DNA of 64,000 bases from positions 1 through 64,000 of the forward strand of contig CAMDMZ010000003.1 in assembly GCA_945902805.1 (NCBI GenBank), in the 5' to 3' direction. A program made the translations under genes and the position numbers. The notes beneath the pieces are model-generated. The model searched no databases, was not told where the DNA came from, and worked only from the letters and a program-made list of their open reading frames with translations. Below are positions 18,576-28,649 of the stretch, piece after piece. Every line of letters begins with the position of its first letter. Position 1 is the first letter of the stretch. The stretch is from Propionivibrio dicarboxylicus (GTDB lineage: Bacteria > Pseudomonadota > Gammaproteobacteria > Burkholderiales > Rhodocyclaceae).

Positions 18576-21353
18576 ATGAAGCCATGGCGCCTGCTGGCAG
18601 TTGATGACGACCGTGTCGCGCTGACCGTCCTCGTCGGCGCCCTCCGCGAAATCGGCAGCATCGTCACCGCTGCCGACGGCCAGGAGGCACTGCAGCGACT
18701 CAGTGAAACGGATCTCCCCGACCTCATCTTGCTCGATGCCATGATGCCGGGTCTGGATGGTTTCGCCGTCTGCGCAGAACTCAAAGCTGACCCTCGTCTA
18801 TCCGCGATTCCGGTGATTTTTGTCACGGGCCATTCCGATCGCGAAACCGAATCGCGTGCCCTCGCTGCGGGCGCGGTCGACTTCATCTCCAAGCCGCTGA
18901 ATCTTTCGGTCGTCCGGACGCGAGTGCGAACTCAGCTCAAGTTGCTTGACCAACAACGTTCGCTGCGCGCTACCAACCAGGCACTCGCGGCGCGAATCGA
19001 GACGCAGACATCCGAGATCGAATCGCTGTTAGGGATGATTCCTGACCCCATCTGGTTCAAGAATGTCGACGGCGTCTATCTCTCTGCCAATCCCGCCGCA
19101 TTGCGCGCTTTCGGCCAACCTGAGGCCGCCGTTCTCGGACGCACCGATGCGGCGATATTCTCCAGCCAGATCGCCACCGAATTAGCCGCCCAGGATCGCC
19201 TGGTCCTGGATACGCGGAAACAGCATTCTTTTGAATACGAGACCCGTTCGCCAAAGACTGGCCGCAACATCCTTTGGGAAATCATCAAGACTCCGGTGAA
19301 CAACCATGAGGGCGAGATGGTCGGTATCGTCGCCATCGCCCGCGATGTCACCTTGCGCAAACAAACCGAGCTCCAGTTGCGCAAACTCTCGATCGCCGTC
19401 GAGCAGAATCCGCACGCGATCATGATTACCGATGCCAACAACCGCATCGAATACGTCAATCAAGCCTTTTCGCGGAGCACCGGTTACCCATCGGCAGAAG
19501 TCATCGGCCGGCATGCCGGATTCATGGCCTCGGGCAAAACGCCGCGCGCCACCTACGCCGAATTGTGGGCATCGCTACGTGATGGCAAAACCTGGTCTGG
19601 ACGCTTCGACAATCGAACCAAAGACGGCGCCGACATCCTGCACTACGCGCATGTGGTGCCGATTTTCGATGCCGAAGGGAAACTCGCGCACCACCTGTCG
19701 ATCCAGGAAGACATCACCGATCGTGTCCGGCTCATCGACGAAGTCAGCCGCACAAAGGCCGCGAAGGAAGCTGCCGAGGCTGCCAACGAAGCCAAGAGCC
19801 GCTTTCTGGCCAACATGAGCCATGAGATTCGCACGCCGATGAATGCCATCATCGGCCTGAGTTACCTGATGCAGCACGAAAATCCGACGCCGCAGCAGAT
19901 GGAACGCCTGGCAAAGATCGGGAGCGCAGCCGAGCATCTGCTCGGCATCATCAACGACATTCTCGATATATCGAAGATCGAAGCGGGGCGTCTCGAACTC
20001 ACGCCAACCATTTTCCGCCTGAGTGACGTCGTTGCCAATGTCACGACCCTCGTCTCCGAACGCGTCAAGGCAAAGCATCTGCATTTCTATACCTACATTG
20101 CCGACCTGCCGCCACTGCTCGAAGGTGACGCGCTGCGCCTGACCCAGATCCTGCTCAATTACGTTGGCAATGCCGTGAAATTCACCGCTACCGGTTCGGT
20201 TACCCTCATGGGCCGCGTCCTCAACGAAACCAGCGATCAGGTGTGCATCCGCTTTGTTGTTCAGGACACGGGGGACGGCATTGCGGCCGAGCACTTGCCA
20301 CGTCTCTTTCAGGCCTTCGAGCAAGGCGACAACTCCACCACCCGCAAGTTCGGCGGCACCGGTCTCGGACTACGCATCAACCGACACTTGGCGCAGTTGA
20401 TGGGCGGTGACGCCGGAGTGGACAGCACTCCCGGAACAGGCAGTGCATTCTGGGTCACTTTGCGCCTGGGCAAACCACCGGCGGGAAGCGTCGTCGAGAC
20501 GGATCACAGTGTCCCCACGACGGACGTCGGGGCACGTCTGGCGGAAAACTTCAATGGTTCGCGCGTACTACTCGCCGAAGACAACCCGATCAATCAGGAA
20601 GTTTCGCTGACACTGCTCAGAAATGTCGGCATCCACGCCGATCTGGCGATCGATGGAGCTCAGGCTGTGGCGGCTGCAAGCGCCAAAGACTACGACCTGA
20701 TCCTGATGGATATGCAGATGCCGGAAATCGATGGCCTCAACGCCACGCGCGCCATTCGCCGCGTCCCTGGACGCGAAACCACCCCGATCATTGCCATGAC
20801 CGCGAACGCCTTTAGCGAAGATCGTCAGGTGTGTCTCGCGGCGGGCATGAACGATCACGTCGCCAAACCCGTGGCGCCCAACACCCTGTATGCCACGCTG
20901 CTGAAATGGTTACCACAGAACGCGCGCCGTGCGCCGACTACGGACCGCGAACCCGATCCAGCTTTGGCGACAGCGATCGTTCCCCCAAGCACACCCAATT
21001 CTGCGCTCGGCGGCGTACCTGGCCTCGACTACACGCTGGGCTTATTGCAGATGAGCGGTAATGTCGCGGTTTATGAAAAGCTGGTGCGCGACTTCGCTGC
21101 GGGTCTTGATCGGGATATGGGCAAGCTGCGTGCCGCGCTGGACGCCAACGAACAGGAGAAGGCGCGCCGAGTCGCACACAACCTCAAAGGTTCCGCCGGT
21201 ACTCTCGGCGCCACCGAATTGCATACGCTGGCCGCCGCCGTAGAAAATTCCCTACGTCAAAACGATGCCATGACAAGCATTGCAGCGAAGTTCGATGCGC
21301 TGGCGGCAGAAGCCACGGCATTCTCGGCGGCAGTCGCCGTGATCACGATGTAA
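18576..21353 (+). CDS. Hybrid sensor histidine kinase (REC-PAS-PAS-HisKA-HATPase-REC-HPt)
   Basis: A 925-residue cytoplasmic phosphorelay protein. Order: receiver domain (1–120, LILLDAMMPG), PAS (about 150–260), PAS (about 275–385), HisKA with phospho-His in NMSHEIRTPMNAII, HATPase (NAVKFTATG, DTGDGI, GGTGLGLRI), a second receiver (LLAEDNPINQEVS, LILMDMQMPE) and a C-terminal HPt domain (ARRVAHNLKGSAGTLGA). It has no membrane helices. The domain set implies a full His-Asp-His relay within one protein, with the adjacent response regulator as a likely output. Confidence 0.93.
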   Translation: MKPWRLLAVDDDRVALTVLVGALREIGSIVTAADGQEALQRLSETDLPDLILLDAMMPGLDGFAVCAELKADPRLSAIPVIFVTGHSDRETESRALAAGAVDFISKPLNLSVVRTRVRTQLKLLDQQRSLRATNQALAARIETQTSEIESLLGMIPDPIWFKNVDGVYLSANPAALRAFGQPEAAVLGRTDAAIFSSQIATELAAQDRLVLDTRKQHSFEYETRSPKTGRNILWEIIKTPVNNHEGEMVGIVAIARDVTLRKQTELQLRKLSIAVEQNPHAIMITDANNRIEYVNQAFSRSTGYPSAEVIGRHAGFMASGKTPRATYAELWASLRDGKTWSGRFDNRTKDGADILHYAHVVPIFDAEGKLAHHLSIQEDITDRVRLIDEVSRTKAAKEAAEAANEAKSRFLANMSHEIRTPMNAIIGLSYLMQHENPTPQQMERLAKIGSAAEHLLGIINDILDISKIEAGRLELTPTIFRLSDVVANVTTLVSERVKAKHLHFYTYIADLPPLLEGDALRLTQILLNYVGNAVKFTATGSVTLMGRVLNETSDQVCIRFVVQDTGDGIAAEHLPRLFQAFEQGDNSTTRKFGGTGLGLRINRHLAQLMGGDAGVDSTPGTGSAFWVTLRLGKPPAGSVVETDHSVPTTDVGARLAENFNGSRVLLAEDNPINQEVSLTLLRNVGIHADLAIDGAQAVAAASAKDYDLILMDMQMPEIDGLNATRAIRRVPGRETTPIIAMTANAFSEDRQVCLAAGMNDHVAKPVAPNTLYATLLKWLPQNARRAPTTDREPDPALATAIVPPSTPNSALGGVPGLDYTLGLLQMSGNVAVYEKLVRDFAAGLDRDMGKLRAALDANEQEKARRVAHNLKGSAGTLGATELHTLAAAVENSLRQNDAMTSIAAKFDALAAEATAFSAAVAVITM

Positions 21354-21366
21354 TCGACGGAACCAG

Positions 21367-21392
21367 AAAAGTCGGTGCTGACGAGACGGCGC
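21367..21392. repeat. Dispersed repeat copy 3 (intergenic)
   Basis: Copy with one core mismatch (GCTGAC for GCTGGC) in the short gap between the convergent hybrid kinase and GspE-type genes. Confidence 0.75.
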
Positions 21393-21398
21393 TGAAAC

Positions 21399-23192
21399 TC
21401 AATCCATCATCGGCGGTGCCGCCTTGATGATCTCCTGAATCGTCGTCACGCCCGCCGCCACCTTGCGCGCACCGGCGATGCGCAGTGGTTTCATGCCGTC
21501 ACGCGTGGCCTGTTCGCGTAGCTTGGACAATTCGGCGCGCGTGGCCACCAGCTTCTTCATTTCCTGCGTCATGGGCATGATTTCATAAATGCCGATTCGC
21601 CCGGCGTAACCGGTCATGCGGCATTCGAGGCAGCCGACGGGGCGATACAGCTGCGTGGGCATATTCGATTTCCAGGGCGAAACCAGGGCGTTCCAGGCCT
21701 GTTCGTCCTCGGTGCGCAAACCGCCGGGCTGCTTGCAATGCGGGCACAAGGTGCGCACCAGACGCTGCGCCATGACGCCGATGATGGTCGCTGAAAGCAG
21801 GTAAGGCGGCACGCCCAGGTCAATCAACCGTGTGATCGCCGACGGCGCATCGTTGGTGTGCAGGGTCGACAACACCAGATGGCCGGTCAACGCCGCCTGG
21901 ATCGCCATGTCGGCGGTTTCCAGATCGCGGATTTCGCCCACCATGATGATGTCCGGGTCTTGCCGCATCAAGGAACGGATGCCGTTGGCGAAAGTCACCC
22001 CAAGGTCTGGCTGCACTTGCACCTGATTGAACGAGGACTCGACCATTTCGATCGGGTCTTCCAGCGTACAGACATTGACCTCGGGCGTCGCCAGTTGCTT
22101 CAGCGTCGAATACAGCGTCACCGTCTTGCCGCTGCCGGTCGGGCCGGTCACCAGGATGATGCCGTTGGCCTGTTCCGACATGCTGCGCCACGCCTTGGCT
22201 TCATCGTCGCCAAACCCAAGCTCGGAGAAATCGCGCACCAGCACGTCGGGGTCAAAAATCCGCATCACCAGTTTTTCGCCAAATGCCGTCGGCAAGGTCG
22301 CCAGACGCAACTCAACCTCGGTGCCGTCCGGCATGCGCGTCTTGACGCGGCCATCCTGCGGCCGGCGTTTCTCGACCACATCCATGCGACCAAGAATCTT
22401 GATCCGGCTGGTCATCGCGTTGAGCACCGCTGTCGGGATCTGATAGACCTGATGCAGCACGCCGTCGATGCGGAAACGCACAATGCCGATCTCGCGCCGT
22501 GGCTCGATGTGGATGTCCGACGCCCGTTGCTCGAAAGCGTATTGCCAGATCCAATCCACGATGCGAACGATGTGCTGGTCATTGGCATCGAACTGCTTGT
22601 TGCTCTTCCCCAACTCGACCAACTGTTCGAAGTTCGACGCGCCGCTGGCCACGTCGCCGCGCACCATGGCACCCTTGACCGACTTGGCCAGGTTGTAGAA
22701 CTCGACTTGAAAGCGCGCAATATCGTCCGGATTGGCGATCACCAGCCGGATATCCTTCTTCAGGATCGGCGCCATTTCCGCTTCCCAACTGCGCTGGAAA
22801 GGCTCGGCGGTAGCGATCACCACTTCATGGGACTTCACTTCCACCGGCAAAATGCGAAAACGCGTGGCGTAGGTGTTGCTCATCACCTCGGTGATGGCGG
22901 TGAAATTGATCTTGAGCGGATCGACGTGCAGGTACGGCAGCCCGCACCAACGCGCCAGCCACTGCGTCAACTCCTCGAGCGTCAGAATCCGGTACGGCGG
23001 CTGCAAGGATTTCCAGTGCTGTTCGGCGATCACCACCAAAGGATGCATCTCGCCACGGAAATAACGCCGCTCCTGCTTGAAGGCCTCGGCCACTGTGATA
23101 TCCACCACGCCATCAGCGATCAGCGCATCGATCACCTCGGGCAAGGTCAGCCGATGTTCGGCGGTATTCGGGGCAACGCTACGCGAGTTCAT
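21399..23192 (-). CDS. GspE/PilB-type secretion or pilus ATPase
   Basis: A 597-residue type II secretion/type IV pilus assembly ATPase. It has an N-terminal MshEN-like domain, the AsdIHIEP Asp-box region (RASDIHIEPR), Walker A GPTGSGKT, Walker B-like DIIMVGEIRD, a conserved His box (LSTLHTNDA) and a CxxC zinc region (CPHCK ... CLECR). It is an orphan: no gspF/pilC, pilin or secretin genes are near. It may therefore serve a pilus or secretion machine encoded elsewhere, or c-di-GMP-responsive motility given the N-terminal domain type (inference). Confidence 0.9.
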   Translation of the reverse strand: MNSRSVAPNTAEHRLTLPEVIDALIADGVVDITVAEAFKQERRYFRGEMHPLVVIAEQHWKSLQPPYRILTLEELTQWLARWCGLPYLHVDPLKINFTAITEVMSNTYATRFRILPVEVKSHEVVIATAEPFQRSWEAEMAPILKKDIRLVIANPDDIARFQVEFYNLAKSVKGAMVRGDVASGASNFEQLVELGKSNKQFDANDQHIVRIVDWIWQYAFEQRASDIHIEPRREIGIVRFRIDGVLHQVYQIPTAVLNAMTSRIKILGRMDVVEKRRPQDGRVKTRMPDGTEVELRLATLPTAFGEKLVMRIFDPDVLVRDFSELGFGDDEAKAWRSMSEQANGIILVTGPTGSGKTVTLYSTLKQLATPEVNVCTLEDPIEMVESSFNQVQVQPDLGVTFANGIRSLMRQDPDIIMVGEIRDLETADMAIQAALTGHLVLSTLHTNDAPSAITRLIDLGVPPYLLSATIIGVMAQRLVRTLCPHCKQPGGLRTEDEQAWNALVSPWKSNMPTQLYRPVGCLECRMTGYAGRIGIYEIMPMTQEMKKLVATRAELSKLREQATRDGMKPLRIAGARKVAAGVTTIQEIIKAAPPMMD

Positions 23193-23298
23193 GCCGGGTC
23201 CTCAATGACGATATGCGCCAGGATTTGCCACCGGACGGCAGTCGCCTTGTGTGGCTGGCGAGCCCTGGAACTCTGCGGAATGATAGTCGAATGAGGCC

Positions 23299-23326
23299 AA
23301 AAAGTCGGCGCTGGCGAGACGGCGCC
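23299..23326. repeat. Dispersed repeat copy 4 (intergenic)
   Basis: Full-length copy upstream of the small secreted-protein gene and divergent GspE-type gene. Confidence 0.8.
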
Positions 23327-23396
23327 TGGCGGTGAAAAATGGCCCGGCGCGAAGGAACGCTAAAATGGCGTTTTGGCCATTCACTTTTATCCGACG

Positions 23397-24011
23397 ATGA
23401 CCCGACTGCCTTTATTGCTTTTCCTGTTTGCGATTCACTCCGGTACCGCGTTTGCCCAAGCGGACGTCACGACCAGCACACCCGTCACCGTACCCACTGA
23501 AGTCACGATTGAAGCACCCCCAACACTCAAATCCGACGTAAAGCCCGACGCACCGACTGAAATATCATTCGATTGCAGTGCCGCCCGCGATCCCGAGCGC
23601 TGCGCGATCAATCAAGCGGCGCTGGTCGCCTGTTCCGATTTACGCGGCAAGGCGAAAAACCAATGCCTGGAAAACTACCTGCCACCGCTCGATTGCAGCA
23701 AAGCGGATGAACCGCAGAAGTGCGAAGCTATCCAGCAAGCCAAGAACAAATGCAAGGGTCTAAGCAACAAGCCCTTGAAGGCTTGCATGCAAGGCAACAA
23801 GCCACAAAAAGAATCCGCCGCGACAAAACCCGGCAAGAAAAAATCAGCCAAGAACGCGGTCACTGCAAAAACCAAGGCCAAAGCACAGGCCAAGGCGGCG
23901 ACGAAGGGCATGAAAGCCACCAAAGCCGCTAAGGCCACTAAGTCCACTAAGGCTACTAAGGCCAAAGTGAAGCTAGCGCCGAAAGTGAAACCGCCGGCTA
24001 AGAAAGCCTAA
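23397..24011 (+). CDS. Small exported Cys-containing protein with Lys/Ala/Thr-rich tail
   Basis: Start set at the ATG at 23397, which begins a clean signal peptide (MTRLPLLLFLFAIHSGTAFA); an upstream TTG would add eight polar residues. The mature protein has eight cysteines in a central block with spacing such as FDCSAARDPERCAINQ and LDCSKADEPQKCEAIQ, suggesting paired disulfides. The tail from about residue 130 is highly basic, with short tandem AxK/TK units encoded by near-repeat ACTAAGG-type DNA. I do not recognise the family. Its 3' end overlaps the convergent glycosylase gene by 14 bp. Confidence 0.65.
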   Translation: MTRLPLLLFLFAIHSGTAFAQADVTTSTPVTVPTEVTIEAPPTLKSDVKPDAPTEISFDCSAARDPERCAINQAALVACSDLRGKAKNQCLENYLPPLDCSKADEPQKCEAIQQAKNKCKGLSNKPLKACMQGNKPQKESAATKPGKKKSAKNAVTAKTKAKAQAKAATKGMKATKAAKATKSTKATKAKVKLAPKVKPPAKKA

Positions 24012-24489
24012 GCGCGGCGTCCCAGCGCGCCAGTTTCTCCACGAAACCCATCCCGGCATGAGCCGGGCTGGTGGAAGGCAGTACCACCACTTCGAAACCC
24101 AAGGCCTCGATTTCCCGGGTAAGGCGGGCTGCTATGCGGCCGTTGAAACAGACTCGCCGCAACTGTGGCGCCAACGCCGGCAAGGTACTGAAATCGTTGC
24201 GCTGCGCATGACGAATGGTCGCATCCAGGCTGCCATCTCGTTCACACGCAGCGAAAACGTCCCAAATGGCGATGCCGGCATCCTGTACGGCCAAACAACG
24301 AGTGAGGTAGTCCATCTCACGCAGCGGTTGCCCGATCACCGCCCCGACAAGGCGCCAGAACTGGTTTTGCGGATGAGCGTAATACTGCTGCGCCGCCAGT
24401 GATGCGGCGGATGGAAACGAACCGAGAATCAGCACTCTGGCTCGTGCGTCGAGCAACGGCAACAAACCGCACAGCGTGTCCCCACTCAC
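23998..24489 (-). CDS. DNA-deoxyinosine (hypoxanthine) glycosylase, UDG superfamily
   Basis: A 163-residue member of the uracil-DNA glycosylase superfamily resembling the hypoxanthine/deoxyinosine glycosylase group. Visible motifs are VLILGSFPSAAS, the YYAHPQNQFWRLV segment, CFNGRIA and the C-terminal LPSTSPAHA motif. It would excise deaminated purines from DNA. GTG start, lying 3 bp after the histidine kinase stop, so it is probably co-transcribed with it. Confidence 0.8.
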   Translation of the reverse strand: MSGDTLCGLLPLLDARARVLILGSFPSAASLAAQQYYAHPQNQFWRLVGAVIGQPLREMDYLTRCLAVQDAGIAIWDVFAACERDGSLDATIRHAQRNDFSTLPALAPQLRRVCFNGRIAARLTREIEALGFEVVVLPSTSPAHAGMGFVEKLARWDAALRLS

Positions 24490-24492
24490 GGC

Positions 24493-26349
24493 TTACTCGG
24501 AAAGCGCCGGCGCTATTCTTGGCAGCACCAGACGAAAGGCAGTTCCCACGCCGATAGTCGATTCAACTTGAATCTGCCCGCCCAGAACCTGTGTCACCAG
24601 GCGATGCACGATCGACAGACCCAAACCGGAACCGCCGCGCCCCAGCCGTGTCGTAAAGAATGGATCAAAGATGCGCCCCAAGGCCTCGGGATCAATCCCG
24701 GTACCGTCATCGGCGCACACCAGTTCGATGGTGTCGACATCCAGTGCACGACCACAAACCCGCACCAAGCCACGCTCGCGCCGTTCAAAGGCATGCACCA
24801 CGGAATTCATTAACAGGTTGATCACCACCTGCCCGAGGGCACCGGGAAAGCTGTCGAGCGCAAGCCCAGCGTCGATCTCGCACTCGATCTGCCACGGCAA
24901 ACCCTTGAAACTGGGGCGCAAGGTATCAAGGACTTCCTGCACCGACTCGCCGAGCAGAAATTTGCGTCGGCGTTCCGAGGCCTGATCCACGGCGACCTGC
25001 TTGAAGCTGCGCACGAGTTCATTGGCGCGGTGAAGACTGCGCTGCACCAGATCCGCGCCGCTGTTACAGCGCGTCACGAATTCATCAAGTTGCGAGCGCC
25101 GAAGGGTGCCGCCCGCGATCGTGGCCGACAGGTCGCGTGCCGCATCGGTCAGACTACTGGCCGCCATCATGGCGTTGCCAATCGGTGTGTTGAGCTCGTG
25201 CGCGACACCTGCGACCAGACTACCCAAGGCCGCCAGCTTTTCGGAATGAACCAGTTCTTCCTGGGTTCGCTGCAGCGTATTCAAGGCCGTCGAGAGTTCT
25301 GCGGTGCGTTGTTCGACGCGAAGTTCCAACTCCACATTGAGGCGGATGACTTCGGCGTCGATCCGCTTGCGATCCGTCTGATCAAGAAAAATCGCCAGCA
25401 CCGCAACGTGTCCGTCGTAGTCGATCAACTCGGCGGACAACAGGGTGTCGATCACGGCACCGTTGGCGGAGCGGACGCGCAACTCGCGATTCAGGCTGCG
25501 CCCGTCGCGCGTCAAGTCTGCCAGCCAGGCGACACGCTCAGTGCCCGACGCCCAGAAACCCAGCGCAACCGAAGTTGTCCCCACCGCCACCTGGCGCGAC
25601 CAACCGAAGGTGCGTTCCCAGGCGGGATTTACCTCCAGATAGCACCCATCCGCCAGCGTGCTGATGGCAATCGGTAGCGGGCTGGCCAAACTTATTTTGG
25701 CAAAGCGCTGTTCCGATCGACTCAATGCATCGTGCTGCGCTTCGAGGTCGGCGATCGTCGCCTGCAGGCGGGCATTCAGCAGATTCATGGTCGACACGCG
25801 CTCCCAGTGGTTCTGCAGCAGATGACGCATGGTCAGCATACCAATCGACAGCACCAGAGCGACGGCGATCCAGTAGGCTATCGGGGATGCCGGCGGCAAC
25901 GGTGCCCAGAGTTGCCATTCCTCGACCACGGCCACGCAAAAAGTCACCACGATCGACGCGGCACCCAGCGCCATACCCTGCCGCACGCCGAGTATCCAGC
26001 CGCCCAGCAACATCAACACCGGATAGGCGTAGAGCCCCGGATTGACCACCCCGGCGCGCAAGAACGCCTGCAATCCGACGGCGGCCCAGGCTCCCCAGAC
26101 AAAGATCAGAAACGCGGTGCGCGTGCGCCCGGCACGATGGATCAGCAGGGCCGCGACGCAAAGCACAAAGACAATGCCGGGTGCAAGCAGCCGCAAATTT
26201 TCGCTGCCACGCACAACGAGCACCAAGGCATACAGTGCGACACCGACCGCCGTTACATGCAGGAGCCGACGGAACAATGGCGAATTGCTGTCGAGATCGA
26301 TCAGCGTCTTGTAGTTCCTGGTCGTCGTTTCATCTGGCGCAGCGGACAT
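24493..26349 (-). CDS. Membrane sensor histidine kinase with PAS domain
   Basis: The ATG at 26349 has a GGAG site 7 bases upstream and is preferred over an upstream TTG; it gives 618 residues. The N-terminal 190 residues hold about six membrane helices. A PAS domain (about 230–350) follows, then a coiled coil (RVEQRTAELSTALNTLQRTQEEL), HisKA with GVAHELNTPIGNA, and HATPase motifs NLLMNSVVHAF, DDGTGI, FDPFFTT and GGSGLGL. No receiver domain and no adjacent response regulator, so its partner lies elsewhere. Confidence 0.9.
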   Translation of the reverse strand: MSAAPDETTTRNYKTLIDLDSNSPLFRRLLHVTAVGVALYALVLVVRGSENLRLLAPGIVFVLCVAALLIHRAGRTRTAFLIFVWGAWAAVGLQAFLRAGVVNPGLYAYPVLMLLGGWILGVRQGMALGAASIVVTFCVAVVEEWQLWAPLPPASPIAYWIAVALVLSIGMLTMRHLLQNHWERVSTMNLLNARLQATIADLEAQHDALSRSEQRFAKISLASPLPIAISTLADGCYLEVNPAWERTFGWSRQVAVGTTSVALGFWASGTERVAWLADLTRDGRSLNRELRVRSANGAVIDTLLSAELIDYDGHVAVLAIFLDQTDRKRIDAEVIRLNVELELRVEQRTAELSTALNTLQRTQEELVHSEKLAALGSLVAGVAHELNTPIGNAMMAASSLTDAARDLSATIAGGTLRRSQLDEFVTRCNSGADLVQRSLHRANELVRSFKQVAVDQASERRRKFLLGESVQEVLDTLRPSFKGLPWQIECEIDAGLALDSFPGALGQVVINLLMNSVVHAFERRERGLVRVCGRALDVDTIELVCADDGTGIDPEALGRIFDPFFTTRLGRGGSGLGLSIVHRLVTQVLGGQIQVESTIGVGTAFRLVLPRIAPALSE

Positions 26350-26430
26350 CTCTGGCTCCTGCGGTGGCAAGACCGCGATTCAGAAGCGCCGAGTGTAATG
26401 GATAGACATTACCGATGCATCTTCGAATGC

Positions 26431-26464
26431 AAAAGAGCGGCCCCCGCAAAAGGGGCCGCTCTTC
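26431..26464 (-). terminator. Rho-independent terminator of htpG
   Basis: An 11-bp GC-rich stem (AGAGCGGCCCC / GGGGCCGCTCT) followed on the minus strand by a TTTT run, 36 bp after the htpG stop. Confidence 0.85.
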
Positions 26465-26499
26465 GTTGGCTGAAAACCGGCAACCGGCTGAGAGAAAAC

Positions 26500-28434
26500 T
26501 TATCCCTTGACGCTCAACGCCAGCATCAGATCGTTGATGCGCTTGACGAAGGTTGCCGGATCGTCGAGTTGGCCGCCTTCTGCCAACAGCGCCTGATCAA
26601 ACAGCACCGCAGCCCAGTCGTCAAACTTGGCCTCTTCGTACTTCAGACGCAGCATGACGGGATGTTTCGGGTTGATTTCGAGAATCGGCTTCGACATCGG
26701 TGCCGTCTGGCCTGCCGCCTTTAGGATGCGCGCCAGGTTGCCGGAAACGTCCTGCTCATCAGCCACCAAACACGCCGGGCTGTCAGTCAGGCGATGCGTG
26801 ACACGGACTTCCTTGACGCGTTCGCCAAGCGATTTGGCAATCTTGTCGGTCAGATCCTTGAAGTCGGTGGCGTCTTTTTCCTTTTCCTGCTTCTCGGCTT
26901 CGTCTTCCAGCTTGCCCAGATCGAGACCGCCCTTGGCGACTGACACCATTTGCTTGCCATCGAACTCGGTCAGGTGCGATACCACCCACTCGTCGACACG
27001 ATCCGAAAGCAGCAGTACTTCAATGCCCTTCTTGCGGAAGACCTCAAGATGCGGGCTGTTCTTCGCCGCATTGAAGGTCTCTGCCGTGACGTAGTAAATC
27101 TTCTCCTGCTCCGGTTTCATGCGGGCGATGTAGTCCGCCAGCGAAACAGTTTCATCCGTCGTATCGGCCAGGGTCGAGGCAAAGCGCAACAGACCGGCGA
27201 TCTTTTCCTTGTTCGAGAAATCCTCGCCGATGCCTTCCTTGAGCACCCGCCCGAACTCTTTCCAGAACGTCGCGTACTTGTCTTTCTCGGCCGCATCCTC
27301 GTTCGTGGCAAGGTTCTCCAACATGCCCAGCACCTTGCTGGTGCAACCCTTGCGGATGGATTCGATGTCCTTCGATTCCTGCAGGATCTCACGCGAGATA
27401 TTGAGTGGCAGATCAGCCGAATCGACAACCCCGCGCACAAAACGCAGATAGGTCGGCATCAGTTGCTCGGCATCGTCCATGATGAAAACACGACGCACGT
27501 AAAGCTTGATGCCGTGCTTGGCGTTGCGGTCCCACATGTCGAACGGCGCACGGCTCGGCACGTACAAGAGCTGCGTGTATTCGCTCTTGCCTTCAACTCG
27601 CGCATGCGTCCACGCCAGCGGATCTTCGAAATCGTGGCCAACGTGCTTGTAGAACTCTCTGTACTGCTCTTCGGTGATGTCACCTTTGGCGCGCGTCCAC
27701 AGTGCAGAAGCCTGATTGACGGTCTCGTCTTCGTCGGTTTCGACCTGCGCCTTCTTCTCATCGTCCCACTTCTCGCCCTTCATCACGATGGGCTGCACGA
27801 TGTGATCGGAATACTTGCGGATGATCGACTTCAATTTCCAGGCCGACAACAAATCGTCCTGGCCTTCTTTCAGATGCAGGGTAATCGCGGTGCCACGGGT
27901 CGGCTTGTCCACCATTTCGAGGGTGTATTCGCCAGCGCCTTCGGATTCCCACATCACGCCCTGGTCGGCGGCGAGGCCGGCGCGACGGGTGACCACGGTG
28001 ACCTTGTCGGCAACGATGAACGAAGAGTAGAAGCCGACGCCGAACTGGCCGATCAGGTGAGCATCCTTCTTCTGGTCGCCGGTCAATTGCGAAAAGAATT
28101 CACGCGTGCCGGATTTGGCGATGGTGCCGAGATTGTTGATGGCCTCCTCGCGGCTCATGCCGATTCCGTTGTCGGACAAGGTCAGCGTCTTCGCGTCCTT
28201 GTCGAAACTCAAGCGTATCTTGAAATCGGAGTCGCCTTCAAACAGCGCATCGTTATTGAGTGCTTCGAAACGCAACTTGTCGCACGCGTCCGACGCATTC
28301 GAAATCAGTTCGCGAAGAAAGATCTCGCGGTTCGAGTACAACGAGTGGATCATGAGCTGCAGCAGCTGCTTGACTTCAGTCTGGAAGCCCAGCGTTTCCT
28401 TGGCGGCGTGTGTTTCTGGCGTAACGGTAGTCAT
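26500..28434 (-). CDS. htpG: Molecular chaperone HtpG (Hsp90)
   Basis: A 644-residue Hsp90 homologue. The N-terminal ATPase has [27 protein letters not shown], and [11 protein letters not shown] motifs. The middle and C-terminal dimerisation domains follow in the expected order and length. It is preceded by a sigma-32 type promoter and followed by a strong terminator, so it forms its own heat-shock transcription unit. Confidence 0.97.
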   Translation of the reverse strand: MTTVTPETHAAKETLGFQTEVKQLLQLMIHSLYSNREIFLRELISNASDACDKLRFEALNNDALFEGDSDFKIRLSFDKDAKTLTLSDNGIGMSREEAINNLGTIAKSGTREFFSQLTGDQKKDAHLIGQFGVGFYSSFIVADKVTVVTRRAGLAADQGVMWESEGAGEYTLEMVDKPTRGTAITLHLKEGQDDLLSAWKLKSIIRKYSDHIVQPIVMKGEKWDDEKKAQVETDEDETVNQASALWTRAKGDITEEQYREFYKHVGHDFEDPLAWTHARVEGKSEYTQLLYVPSRAPFDMWDRNAKHGIKLYVRRVFIMDDAEQLMPTYLRFVRGVVDSADLPLNISREILQESKDIESIRKGCTSKVLGMLENLATNEDAAEKDKYATFWKEFGRVLKEGIGEDFSNKEKIAGLLRFASTLADTTDETVSLADYIARMKPEQEKIYYVTAETFNAAKNSPHLEVFRKKGIEVLLLSDRVDEWVVSHLTEFDGKQMVSVAKGGLDLGKLEDEAEKQEKEKDATDFKDLTDKIAKSLGERVKEVRVTHRLTDSPACLVADEQDVSGNLARILKAAGQTAPMSKPILEINPKHPVMLRLKYEEAKFDDWAAVLFDQALLAEGGQLDDPATFVKRINDLMLALSVKG

Positions 28435-28469
28435 TGATTTCCCCTGAAAAAACAGAACCTGTCGGCCCG

Positions 28470-28497
28470 ATATGGGGCCGTGAATGGCCTTTTCAAG
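28470..28497 (-). promoter_or_regulatory. Sigma-32 heat-shock promoter of htpG
   Basis: On the minus strand CTTGAA (28497–28492) is followed after exactly 14 bp by CCCCATAT (28477–28470). This matches the sigma-32 consensus, which has CTTGAA, 13–15 bp, then CCCCAT-N-T. It lies 36 bp upstream of the htpG ATG. Confidence 0.85.
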
Positions 28498-28627
28498 GGC
28501 ATGGACAAAGGGCGCGCCGCGCCGCGCCCGCTACCATATGGTGTGCGTTCAAATCCCGTTTACTCCGCCCGTCGACCCGAATTTGCACGCGGACGATACT
28601 GTTGCGCACGTTTTACGCTCACCGCTA

Positions 28628-28633
28628 TATAAT
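28628..28633 (+). promoter_or_regulatory. -10 element of tRNA-Leu
   Basis: Perfect TATAAT 16 bp before the tRNA 5' end. The -35 is weak; TTGCGC at 28602–28607 sits 20 bp upstream, longer than ideal. Confidence 0.55.
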
Positions 28634-28649
28634 GCGCGGCTTGCGATTT

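Noticed and set aside
21858..23294. 478-codon open frame opposite the GspE-type gene
   Set aside because: Shadow; the minus strand has Walker and zinc motifs.
26950..28437. 495-codon open frame opposite htpG
   Set aside because: Shadow of htpG; no ribosome-binding site or motifs.
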